Shown piece by piece: positions 8,278 through 16,070 of a DNA stretch of 40,744 bases. Below the pieces are notes generated by a model. The model searched no databases and was not told the origin of the DNA. It saw only the letters and a list, made by a program, of their open reading frames with translations. The position numbers and the translations under genes are program-made. The DNA comes from an uncultured Collinsella sp. (GTDB lineage Bacteria > Actinomycetota > Coriobacteriia > Coriobacteriales > Coriobacteriaceae). The stretch lies in the NCBI GenBank assembly GCA_902489775.1, contig CABUBH010000017.1, forward strand, positions 1-40,744, given 5' to 3'. Position 1 is the first letter of the stretch, and every line of letters begins with the position of its first letter.

Positions 8278-8319
8278 AAAAAGAAAGCCGGGCAGCTGCA
8301 GGTAGTGCAACTGCCCGGC
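8278..8319 (-). terminator. Rho-independent terminator after rsfS
   Basis: GCCGGGCAG (8287-8295) pairs perfectly with CTGCCCGGC (8311-8319). On the minus strand the stem is followed by TTTCTTTTT. It ends the rplU-to-rsfS unit and lies 20 nt after the convergent dinB stop. Confidence 0.85.
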
Positions 8320-8364
8320 GAACGATAGAGGGAAGCTCCAGAGAAGCCCCGCCCAAAAAAGGTC

Positions 8365-8820
8365 CTAGAGGAGGTTGAGGGGGAGCTGGGGAGCGTCGCC
8401 CCAGAGCTTCTCGAGACGATAGAAGTCGCGTGCCTCGGGGGTGAAGACGTGGACGACGACCGAGCCGTAGTCCATGAGCATCCAGGTCTTCTGCTCGCGA
8501 CCCTCGATGGAGAACGGGTGCTCACCGCAAGCCTCGGCGACCTTCTCCTCGATCTCATCAACGATAGAATCGACCTGACGGTTATTGGTACCGGTGGCGA
8601 GCACAAAGTAGTCGCACACGTCGGAGAGCTCGGTCAGATCGAGCACCTGCACGTCCTCGCCCTTCTTGTCGTAGGCGGCCTGCGCGGCGGCGCGGGCGAC
8701 ATCCTCGGCTGCGACACCGCTCGCGGACAGCGAAGCGGCGGTACGGTCGGACGTGGCAACGAAGCTCTTGTGCTCCACACCTTCAAGAATCTGCTCGTCG
8801 GTCATGGTCTCGTCGGCCAT
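8365..8820 (-). CDS. rsfS: Ribosomal silencing factor RsfS
   Basis: Binds ribosomal protein L14 and blocks subunit joining under nutrient stress. Core family features are YDKKGEDVQVLDLTELSD, CDYFVLATGTNNRQV and the C-terminal WMLMDYGSVVVHVFTPEAR. At 151 residues it carries an N-terminal extension of about 35 residues relative to the usual 105-120. ATG at 8820 has GAGG upstream at normal spacing; an internal start cannot be excluded. Last gene of the obgE-nadD-yqeK-rsfS series, the usual order. Confidence 0.94.
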   Translation of the reverse strand: MADETMTDEQILEGVEHKSFVATSDRTAASLSASGVAAEDVARAAAQAAYDKKGEDVQVLDLTELSDVCDYFVLATGTNNRQVDSIVDEIEEKVAEACGEHPFSIEGREQKTWMLMDYGSVVVHVFTPEARDFYRLEKLWGDAPQLPLNLL

Positions 8821-8847
8821 GGAATACCTCTTTCTAGACAGCCCGAG

Positions 8848-9456
8848 CTAGCGCAGCTGGGCGTAATGGTTGTAAATCGTAATAGCCGTGGGATAAAGAT
8901 AGCGCCCGGACTGGATCACGTAGACCAGACCCTGCGCAAAACAGGAGAAGAACAACTCGTCAAGTGTCGACTCCCCAACCATCTTGCGCAGCGCGTGGGC
9001 ATAATCACCATGGCGGTTGGGCTCGATGGCATCGGCCACAAAGACCACCATATCGAGCGGCGTCATGTCGCAGGCGCCCACGGTGTGACGGTCGACAGCC
9101 TGAAAGACCGCCGGCGACAGCTCGGGAAATAGCTGCGGAAGCTCATAGGCGGCGACCGGGCCATGCAAAAGCGGCGTCGCGGCAGACGGAGAGCCGGCAA
9201 TCTTAATGCCGTAATGCAGAGCGCGCGTGACCAGCTCGTCGTCGGAGAGTACCTTGTCCCAGTCGTGAATCAGGCCGGCGGCGGCGGCATCAAAGCGGTC
9301 GACACCGTATACCTCGGCTAGGCGCAGCGCAGTCTCGGCAACCCCGAGCGAATGAACGTAGCGCTTGCGTTTATCCTTCATGCGCACATCGAGCAGCTCT
9401 TGAATGCGCTTGAGCAGCGCGCGCTCATCGCCCTCAAACTGATCCTCTACCGACAA
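8848..9456 (-). CDS. yqeK: YqeK-family HD-domain Ap4A hydrolase
   Basis: HD-domain metal phosphohydrolase; characterised YqeK proteins cleave diadenosine tetraphosphate symmetrically to ADP. The metal ligands show as YVHSLGV, the HD pair in GLIHDWDK, LLHGPVAA and AVDRHTVG. It is 202 residues. The start is TTG at 9456 with GGGGGT upstream; the next in-frame ATG would remove helix 1. It sits between nadD and rsfS, its conserved neighbourhood. Confidence 0.92.
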   Translation of the reverse strand: MSVEDQFEGDERALLKRIQELLDVRMKDKRKRYVHSLGVAETALRLAEVYGVDRFDAAAAGLIHDWDKVLSDDELVTRALHYGIKIAGSPSAATPLLHGPVAAYELPQLFPELSPAVFQAVDRHTVGACDMTPLDMVVFVADAIEPNRHGDYAHALRKMVGESTLDELFFSCFAQGLVYVIQSGRYLYPTAITIYNHYAQLR

Positions 9457-9468
9457 CGTAGACCCCCA

Positions 9469-10146
9469 TCACTCAAAATCTTCTTGACCCAGATCGGCAT
9501 ACAGCCCGCGTTTGCGAATATAGCCAAGCACGGACTCGCTCGTAAGATAGCGCACGCTCATGCCACGGGCAACTCGCTTACGAATGTTGGTCGAACTAAT
9601 CGCCAGCGCCGGAATCTGGATATAGCGCACGTCGAATGGCAGCCCCGATTCCTTAATCCGTGCCCGGGCCGTATCGATGTCAAAGCCGGGACGCGTCGCC
9701 GCAATAAACGTGGCAAGCTCGGCGATTCGGTTCGCATCATGCCAGGTCACAATATCGATAATCGCATCGGCACCCGTAATAAAGTAGAGCTTTACCTGTG
9801 GCGGGTAAAAGTCGCGAAGGGCATGAAGCGTATCGGCCGTATAGGTCACGCCCGGACGATCGATCTCGAAACGGCTCGCCAAAAAAGCCGGATTCGCAGC
9901 GGTGGCGAGGACCGTCATGGCATAACGGTCCTCGGCGGGCGTCACCGGTTTGTCGAGCTTAAAGGCGGGAGAGCCGGCCGGCATAAAGAGCACGGCGTCC
10001 AAGTCGAGCGACTCACGCGCCTGCTCAGCGGTAACCAAGTGCCCGTAATGAATCGGGTCGAAGGTGCCACCCATAATGCCAAGCCGAAACTCCTGCCCAT
10101 CCCTGATAGGCAGCTCAGGCAATCCGATTCCACCGCGCAGCGACAT
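9469..10146 (-). CDS. nadD: Nicotinate-nucleotide adenylyltransferase
   Basis: Transfers AMP from ATP to nicotinate mononucleotide in NAD synthesis. The 225-residue protein has the nucleotidyltransferase signature GGTFDPIHYGHL near residues 26-37 and the C-terminal ISSTNIRKRV motif. The first ~18 residues before the beta-strand are an extension. ATG at 10146 lies 3 nt after the obgE stop, so translation is probably coupled. Cytosolic. Confidence 0.96.
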   Translation of the reverse strand: MSLRGGIGLPELPIRDGQEFRLGIMGGTFDPIHYGHLVTAEQARESLDLDAVLFMPAGSPAFKLDKPVTPAEDRYAMTVLATAANPAFLASRFEIDRPGVTYTADTLHALRDFYPPQVKLYFITGADAIIDIVTWHDANRIAELATFIAATRPGFDIDTARARIKESGLPFDVRYIQIPALAISSTNIRKRVARGMSVRYLTSESVLGYIRKRGLYADLGQEDFE

Positions 10147-10149
10147 GAC

Positions 10150-11607
10150 TTACTCACCCTCCGGGGTCTCGACATCGTCCGCGACTTCTGCCGCATCGAC
10201 AATCTCAACGCCATCGTCCGCGGCATCGGCTACGTCGAAGACCTCAACGCCTTCGTCCTCAAGCTCCTCCTCGTACTCCGAGAAGTCCTCGGCGCCCTCA
10301 AAGTCAAAGGCGCGCTGGCAAATGCGTACCTCGTCGCCCGCACGGCAGCCGGCCTTCTCGAGCGCGTCGTCAACACCCATGCGCGCAAACTTATGCTGCA
10401 GGTAGATGACGGCTTCCTCGTTTTCCCAGTCGGTCTGGATGACCATGCGCTCGATGGCGCGACCGACCACGCGGAAGGCATGGGGCTCTTCCTGAACAAT
10501 GCGGAAACGCTTCTCGCGCTGCAGGCGGCGGCGCTCCCACTCATCGTCGCGCAGATCGACCGGCTCATCAGAGACCGCCAGCTCGGCGCGAAGCTTAGCC
10601 ACCTGCTCGCCCACGGCAAGCATCAGCGTGTTGAGGCCGGCGCCTGTCACAGCAGAGACGGCAAAGAACATATGCCCATCGTCGAACGCGGCGCGTTTGA
10701 GGTCGGCAATCTTGTCAGCCGTGCCCGGCGCATCGCACTTGTTGGCGACAACGATCTGCGGACGCTCCGAAAGCTCGGCGCCATATTGCTCGAGCTCGCG
10801 GTTAATGATGCGATAGTCCTCGACCGGATCGCGATCCTCAAAACCGCCCGTCATATCGACGACATGCATGATGAGTGCCGTGCGCTCGATGTGGCGCAGG
10901 AACTGATGGCCCAGGCCCTTGCCCTCGCTCGCACCCTCGATAAGGCCGGGGACGTCGGCAACGACATAGGAGTACTCGCCGGCACGCACCATACCCAGGT
11001 TGGGCACGAGCGTGGTAAACGGATAGTCGGCGATCTTGGGTCGGGCGGCACTCATACGCGCGATAAGCGAGGATTTGCCCACCGAGGGGAAGCCGACGAG
11101 CGCGGCATCGGCCATGAGCTTCATCTCGAGCTCAATCCAGTGCTCCTCGGCCGGCTCACCCAGCTGGGCGAACGCGGGCGCGCGGCGCACCGACGTCACA
11201 AAGTGCGTATTGCCAAGACCACCGGCGCCACCAGGGGCCACGACAACGCGCTCGCCATCATGCACCAAGTCGGCAATCTCGAACATCGGGGTCTGCGTCT
11301 CGGGGTCGAGCTCGCGTACCACGGTGCCCATGGGAACCTTAAGAATCAGGTCCTCGCCGCTCTTGCCGTTGCGGCGGGCACCCTGACCGTGCGTTCCACG
11401 CTCGGCACGAAAGTGATGCTTAAAGCGGTAGTCGATCAGCGAAGACAGCTGAGCATCGGCCTGGATGACGACATTGCCGCCACGACCGCCGTCGCCGCCA
11501 TCGGGGCCACCCTTGGGGACAAAGGCCTCGCGCCTAAACGACATGCATCCGGCACCGCCGTCGCCGCCGCACACGTTAATGCGGCTGATATCGGTGAACT
11601 GTGACAA
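10150..11607 (-). CDS. obgE: Obg-family GTPase CgtA
   Basis: Essential GTPase of 50S assembly and stress control. The 485 residues comprise the glycine-rich Obg fold (1 to about 158, with GGPDGGDGGRGG), the G domain with P-loop GFPSVGKSS, switch/G3 DVPGLIEGA and G4 NKCD, an OCT domain (about 350-430), and a very acidic C-terminal tail (about 430-485). Start TTG at 11607 with AGGAGG eight bases upstream. A terminator hairpin lies immediately before the ribosome site, so its expression relative to rplU-rpmA may be reduced or separately driven. Confidence 0.96.
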   Translation of the reverse strand: MSQFTDISRINVCGGDGGAGCMSFRREAFVPKGGPDGGDGGRGGNVVIQADAQLSSLIDYRFKHHFRAERGTHGQGARRNGKSGEDLILKVPMGTVVRELDPETQTPMFEIADLVHDGERVVVAPGGAGGLGNTHFVTSVRRAPAFAQLGEPAEEHWIELEMKLMADAALVGFPSVGKSSLIARMSAARPKIADYPFTTLVPNLGMVRAGEYSYVVADVPGLIEGASEGKGLGHQFLRHIERTALIMHVVDMTGGFEDRDPVEDYRIINRELEQYGAELSERPQIVVANKCDAPGTADKIADLKRAAFDDGHMFFAVSAVTGAGLNTLMLAVGEQVAKLRAELAVSDEPVDLRDDEWERRRLQREKRFRIVQEEPHAFRVVGRAIERMVIQTDWENEEAVIYLQHKFARMGVDDALEKAGCRAGDEVRICQRAFDFEGAEDFSEYEEELEDEGVEVFDVADAADDGVEIVDAAEVADDVETPEGE

Positions 11608-11623
11608 CAGAATCGCCTCCTAC

Positions 11624-11667
11624 AAAAAAGAGGGAGACCCTTGAATCCTAAAACTCAAGTGCCTCCC
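11624..11667 (-). terminator. Intrinsic terminator between rpmA and obgE
   Basis: On the minus strand GGGAG...CTTGA (from 11667) folds against TCAAG...CTCCC (to 11632) around a 10-nt loop, followed by TCTTTTTT. The U-tract ends only about 5 bases before the obgE ribosome site. Partial termination would give more L21/L27 mRNA than obgE mRNA. Confidence 0.75.
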
Positions 11668-11692
11668 ACATATGTGCTCTATGAAGGGTGAA

Positions 11693-11950
11693 TTACGCGT
11701 TCGCGAGCGGGCGTACGCTGACCCTGTGCTTGATACCCTTGTGGAACTCAACGGTACCGTCGACCAGCGCGAACAGCGTGTCGTCCTTGCCACGGCCAAC
11801 GTTCTCACCCGGGTGGATGTGCGTGCCGTGCTGACGGACGAGAATCGTGCCCGTGGTTACCGTCTGGCCGGCGAAGCGCTTCGTGCCAAGGCGCTGACCG
11901 CGGGAGTCACGGCCATTACGGGAGGAACCGAGTCCTTTTTTGTGTGCCAT
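11693..11950 (-). CDS. rpmA: 50S ribosomal protein L27
   Basis: Large-subunit protein whose N-terminus reaches the peptidyl-transferase centre. The 85-residue sequence starts MAHKKGLGSSRNGRDS, the mature form, so there is no Firmicutes-type cleavable prepeptide. Accordingly the prp/ysxB protease gene usually found between rplU and rpmA in those bacteria is missing here. GENVGRGKDDTLFAL is the usual C-terminal signature. Confidence 0.98.
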   Translation of the reverse strand: MAHKKGLGSSRNGRDSRGQRLGTKRFAGQTVTTGTILVRQHGTHIHPGENVGRGKDDTLFALVDGTVEFHKGIKHRVSVRPLANA

Positions 11951-11983
11951 TGTGTATACCTACTCTTTCGTTACGAGTGTAAT

Positions 11984-12358
11984 CTACTCGGCGACGGGAG
12001 CCTCGGCAACAGCCTCGGCCTCTGCCTTGACAGCCTTCTTGGCGCGGGACGTAGCCTGGACCTTCACGATCTTCAGCTTGGTGAGCTGCTGACGGTGACC
12101 CTTCAGACGACGATAGCGCTTACGCTTGTGGAACTTGAAGACCAGCTGCTTCTCGCCCTTGAACTGCTCAACGATCTGAGCGGTAACCTTGGCCTTGGCC
12201 AGCTTGTCGGGATCGGTGACGATCTTCTTACCATCGTTGAGGAAGATGACCGGCAGGGTGACCTTGTCGCCCTCATTGCCCTCGATCTTCTCGACGGTGA
12301 TGACATCGTCGGTGGCGACCTTGTACTGCTTGCCGCCCGTGTTAACGATTGCGTACAT
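11984..12358 (-). CDS. rplU: 50S ribosomal protein L21
   Basis: Large-subunit ribosomal protein. ATG at 12358 gives the standard start MYAIVNTGGKQYKV and follows AAGGGC; the ATG at 12379 has no ribosome site and adds seven non-family residues. It has 124 residues: the core contains FKFHKRKRYRR and GHRQQLTKLKI, and the C-terminal Ala/Glu/Val-rich tail is an extension. First gene of its own transcription unit. Confidence 0.96.
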   Translation of the reverse strand: MYAIVNTGGKQYKVATDDVITVEKIEGNEGDKVTLPVIFLNDGKKIVTDPDKLAKAKVTAQIVEQFKGEKQLVFKFHKRKRYRRLKGHRQQLTKLKIVKVQATSRAKKAVKAEAEAVAEAPVAE

Positions 12359-12401
12359 GTTTACTTGCCCTTCATGCATCAGTTAGTGCAACAGCCGAAT
12401 A

Positions 12402-12429
12402 TAGTAGCAGGCGATAATACCCCCGTCAA
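12402..12429 (-). promoter_or_regulatory. Promoter of the rplU operon
   Basis: Minus-strand -35 TTGACG (12424-12429), 16-bp spacer, -10 TACTAT (12402-12407). The -35 overlaps the stop codon of the upstream radical-SAM-associated gene, so ribosomal protein genes are transcribed independently of the mre operon. Confidence 0.7.
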
Positions 12430-13238
12430 CGAGTATGTGGAGCAAATCCACAAGTTCGCACAGGTATGGGGCTGACGAGTCGGCCCTCGTCGTCCTCGCA
12501 TGCTTGATTCTGACGCTCGACATCGTAGGAGCAGATGGTCACGAGGTCTTGCATACCGGTGGAAACAATAGGTGCATCGACGCCCGGGGTCAAGCCCTGC
12601 AACAAAACATCAGCAGCAGAAAGCAAAATCTCCGGACGCATGGAGCCCTCGTTGTCGGCATGGGTGTCGAGCATGAGCACCAGATGGTCCGGGCGCTCCC
12701 CTGCCTTAAGCTCATAGCCCACGAGCGTATGATCCAGATCAAGACGCTTGCTCTTTTTGCCGCGCGCATAGTCAATGCCATGACCCGCGCGCAGCGTGTC
12801 GATCGCAGCTCGCACCTCGTCGGCGCTCACGGAGGCCTCGGGGTCCAGGTGCAAGTCGATGCGGTACGACAGACGTGTAAGCTGAGCCGTCAGCGCCGGC
12901 GTGCGCACGTCGATGTAGGCGGCCTCGATAGGCGCCAAATCGGCAGGCGATGCAGCGACCAGGCGCTCAAAGGCCTCGTCGAGAGCGACGAACTCAGTCA
13001 TAAACAGGTCGTACCACTCGCAGGTCGACGACGTGCCCACGGGCAACGCCGACGAAAATCCCACGCGCATATGCGGCGAGAAGCCCTGCGTCACGGCATA
13101 GGGCAGGCCCGCACGGCGCACGATGCGCTCAATGGTATGGATTAGTTCCAGATGGCCCAGGTACTTAAGGCGATCACGCTTGCCGTAGCGAACGCGCAGC
13201 CTAAAGAGCGTGGGATTGTCGGTCAAGCGCTCACTCAT
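12426..13238 (-). CDS. TIGR03936 family radical-SAM-associated protein (DUF2344)
   Basis: A 270-residue protein with the DUF2344 signature: RVRYGKRDRLKYLGHLEL near the N-terminus, then AGLPYAVTQGFSPHMRVGF and a LPVGTSS segment. The family is found beside or fused to TIGR03960 radical SAM proteins, and its biochemical role is not established. The start ATG overlaps the stop of that radical SAM gene by four bases (ATGA), implying translational coupling. It is followed directly by the rplU promoter. Confidence 0.9.
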   Translation of the reverse strand: MSERLTDNPTLFRLRVRYGKRDRLKYLGHLELIHTIERIVRRAGLPYAVTQGFSPHMRVGFSSALPVGTSSTCEWYDLFMTEFVALDEAFERLVAASPADLAPIEAAYIDVRTPALTAQLTRLSYRIDLHLDPEASVSADEVRAAIDTLRAGHGIDYARGKKSKRLDLDHTLVGYELKAGERPDHLVLMLDTHADNEGSMRPEILLSAADVLLQGLTPGVDAPIVSTGMQDLVTICSYDVERQNQACEDDEGRLVSPIPVRTCGFAPHTR

Positions 13239-15112
13239 GCGCGATCACCCATCAATACGTTCTTGGCGTGGAGCGTGGGACAGATTCCGCAGCCGGTGCA
13301 CGACGTGCGGGTGCAGTCGGGGGTCGTGACGCCCTCGAGCGAACGGCGGTACTCGCGCTCGAGGAAGCCGCGCGTGCAGCCGGGGCTCACGTGCTCCCAG
13401 GGCAGGCGCCAGCCCAGCTCGTAGGGCAGGTGCACCAGCTCGTTGAGGTCGATGCCGTTTTTGGCAGCAGCCTCCTTCCAGTTGTCGAGCGAGAAGTGCT
13501 CCACCCAGGCGTCGAAGCGCGAGCCCGCACGCCAGGCATCGATGATGACCGGCGTCATATCGCGACCGGCACGAGAGAGCGCAGCCTCGATAAGCGAGGT
13601 CTCCGCATCGTGGTAGTGCACGCGAACGGCACGGTTGCGCACGCTCGTGATGAGCAGCTTCTGGCGGCGCTTGACGTCGTCGTAATCGAGCTGCGGGCAC
13701 CACTGGAAGGGCGTTGCCGCCTTGGGGATGAACACCGAAACCGAGATAGACACCGAGATGGAGCCGCGGCGCGCCTTGGGCACCACGGAGCGGCCGAGCT
13801 CCAGCACGTGATCGGCCAGATTGGCGATAGCCACGATGTCCTCGTCGCGCTCGCCGGGAAGGCCCATCATGAAGTAGAGCTTCATGCGGTTCCAGCCGGC
13901 CTCGAAGGCTGCCTTGGCCGCGCGATCCAAGTCCTCCTCGGTCACGTTCTTGTTGATAATGTCGCGCATACGCTGGCTGCCCGCCTCGGGCGCGAACGTC
14001 AGGCCGCCCTTCTTTTCGCCGGCGACCGACTCGGCCATATCAACGCCAAACGAATCCAGGCGCTGCGACGGAATGGACACGCGAATGCCTGTGTCCTCCA
14101 GACGACGATTAAGCCTACCGAGCACGTCGCGGATACAGGAGTGGTCGGTCGTCGAAAGCGAGGTAAGCGACACCTCGTCATAGCCAGTCTTTTCCAAGCC
14201 CTGGATCACCGATGACACGATCTGGTCGGCCGAGCGCTCGCGCACCGGGCGATACGTCATGCCTGCCTGGCAAAAACGGCAGCCGCGGGCGCAGCCACGC
14301 AGGATCTCGATAGACAGGCGATCGTGGACGAGCTGCGCATACGGCACGCACGACTGAGAAAGCGGATTGGTGGCGCCAAAGTCCTCGACGACGCGCTTGT
14401 AGACTACCGGCGGGACATCCTTGCCCTCGCGCGGCACGGTGTAGCCATGCGGCGAGCAGGGCTCGTCATGACGCACCTCATACAGGGACGGCACATAGGT
14501 ACCGGCGACCGTCGCGAGCTGCTCGACAATCTGAGCGCGCGAGACGCCCTCGTCGCGCAAGCGGCGATGCAGCTGGCAGATCTCGAGCAGTGACTCCTCG
14601 CCCTCGCCAATGAGGATGGCATCGAAGAATGCAGCGTACGGCTCGGGGTTATACACCGAGGGACCACCGGCGACGATGATGGGATCGTCCTCGGTACGGT
14701 CGGCAGCCAGCAGCGGAATGCCGGCGAGATCGAGCGCTTCGAGGAAGTTCGTCACGGCCATCTCGTGCGGCACGTGCATGCCGACGATGTCGAACGAGGC
14801 CACGGGCGCTGCGCCCTCGAGCGACAGCAGCGGAATCCCCGCCTCGCGCATGGCATCGCCCATATCGGGCCACGGCACGTAGCCGCGCTCGCAGGAAATG
14901 CCCTCGGCCTGATTAAGGATGTTGTAGAGAATGGCGATGCCCTGGTTGGGCAGACCGACCTCATACACGTCCGGATAGATCATGCAGCAGCGATAGTCGG
15001 CATCGGCCTTTGAGAGCGTGCCCCACTCGTGGTCGATATAGCGACTCGGCTTTTCGACCTTGGCGAGCAGCGGCTCAATCAGATGAAAACAGTCTTGATA
15101 TGGAACGCGCAA
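13235..15112 (-). CDS. TIGR03960 family B12-binding-like radical SAM protein
   Basis: The 625-residue protein has an N-terminal B12-binding-like region (about 30-200, with YPDVYEVGLPNQGI), then the radical SAM cluster RGCARGCRFCQAG near residue 275, giving the CxxxCxxC that holds the 4Fe-4S. Its end carries an extra cysteine set, CTRTSCTGCGIC (C-x4-C-x2-C-x2-C), which could bind another cluster. Product unknown; a role in RNA or ribosome modification has been proposed from its constant linkage to rplU/rpmA, but that is inference. Start TTG at 15112 with AGGGG upstream. Confidence 0.9.
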   Translation of the reverse strand: MRVPYQDCFHLIEPLLAKVEKPSRYIDHEWGTLSKADADYRCCMIYPDVYEVGLPNQGIAILYNILNQAEGISCERGYVPWPDMGDAMREAGIPLLSLEGAAPVASFDIVGMHVPHEMAVTNFLEALDLAGIPLLAADRTEDDPIIVAGGPSVYNPEPYAAFFDAILIGEGEESLLEICQLHRRLRDEGVSRAQIVEQLATVAGTYVPSLYEVRHDEPCSPHGYTVPREGKDVPPVVYKRVVEDFGATNPLSQSCVPYAQLVHDRLSIEILRGCARGCRFCQAGMTYRPVRERSADQIVSSVIQGLEKTGYDEVSLTSLSTTDHSCIRDVLGRLNRRLEDTGIRVSIPSQRLDSFGVDMAESVAGEKKGGLTFAPEAGSQRMRDIINKNVTEEDLDRAAKAAFEAGWNRMKLYFMMGLPGERDEDIVAIANLADHVLELGRSVVPKARRGSISVSISVSVFIPKAATPFQWCPQLDYDDVKRRQKLLITSVRNRAVRVHYHDAETSLIEAALSRAGRDMTPVIIDAWRAGSRFDAWVEHFSLDNWKEAAAKNGIDLNELVHLPYELGWRLPWEHVSPGCTRGFLEREYRRSLEGVTTPDCTRTSCTGCGICPTLHAKNVLMGDRA

Positions 15113-15122
15113 CAGAAAACCC

Positions 15123-16052
15123 CTAAGCAGCGAGATCGGATGCGTCTTGGTAGGACGCCATAGGACGGGTAGCGCCGGCGACCGTGGTCACCAGGTCGCG
15201 AACGCGCGAGAACGTGGCAGCAGCGACCTCGTTGGCGCGGCTGTAGTCCACATCGCGCTCGTAGAGCGACACGAGCGCGCGGCCCATGCCATAGGTACCC
15301 GCGGCTGCGGTAAGCGCCTTAACGACAAAGCCGATGTGCGGCGTCTGCTTCACCAATGCGCGGGTGACGGCGCGAATCACCAGACCGCCGGCGAGCACGC
15401 CCGCGACCTCGTAGCCGCGCTCGGGCTTTATGCCGCGTCCAAAGATGGCCGCCAGCTCAAAGAGCATGCCCACCTGCGCCAGCGCCATCACGGGATAGTC
15501 GGCACCCGGCAAAAACACCAAGGCGCCCGTCGCCATGTTGGTGAGCGCGCACGAGGTAATGATGCGATTTGCCGCCGCGATGCGCATAAAAGCAAAGTTG
15601 GCGGCAAAAGCCGTCTCCTTGTCCGTACGATCGAGGATCCAGCGGGCAAGCGTCTCGAGCAAATAGGTCTTATCGGTCGCCGCCACCACGCCGAGCATGG
15701 GCGTAGATTCCTCAACGAACGGCACCTCGACGGCGGACTCGGCAAGCACGCACACGGGCGCGCCGGCAATCACGAGCTCCTGCACAGCACTCTCCAGGCG
15801 GTCGGATCCGCACGAGAGGACCAACACCACGTCGGTATCGGCCTTGGGAACGATACGGTCCTCCCCCAGGCGATCAACACGCACAATGCCCGAAGTCGTC
15901 TGCGGCACAAGGGCATCGCGCACCGTCTCGACCAAAAAGGGAGACGCGGTCGAATCAAGGTAAACCGAGACACGCACCGGTGTATCGGAATCCTTCTTAA
16001 CAGACGCGCCCATCTTAAAAGCGCTGGTCAACTTATCTACGGGAATCTTCAT
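15123..16052 (-). CDS. DUF697-like membrane protein of unknown function
   Basis: A 309-residue protein. Residues about 25-115 look like a Rossmann-type alpha/beta fold (TDVVLVLSCGSD, AGAPVCVLAE) without a P-loop. Residues about 155-260 contain hydrophobic helices with the DUF697-like pattern ANRIITSCALTNMATG, LPGADYPVMALAQVGMLFELAAIFG and a glycine-rich GTYGMGRAL end. DUF697 domains often follow GTPase domains; here the GTPase motifs are missing, so it may be a degenerate relative. It lies between rodA (18 nt upstream) and the TIGR03960 gene in the elongasome operon, suggesting a role in the envelope, but that is only context. Confidence 0.65.
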   Translation of the reverse strand: MKIPVDKLTSAFKMGASVKKDSDTPVRVSVYLDSTASPFLVETVRDALVPQTTSGIVRVDRLGEDRIVPKADTDVVLVLSCGSDRLESAVQELVIAGAPVCVLAESAVEVPFVEESTPMLGVVAATDKTYLLETLARWILDRTDKETAFAANFAFMRIAAANRIITSCALTNMATGALVFLPGADYPVMALAQVGMLFELAAIFGRGIKPERGYEVAGVLAGGLVIRAVTRALVKQTPHIGFVVKALTAAAGTYGMGRALVSLYERDVDYSRANEVAAATFSRVRDLVTTVAGATRPMASYQDASDLAA

Positions 16053-16070
16053 GGCAAACCCCTCCAGCGG

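Noticed and set aside
9352..11604. Open plus-strand frame of 750 codons opposite yqeK, nadD and obgE
   Set aside because: Antisense shadow; the minus-strand genes have complete motifs and ribosome sites.
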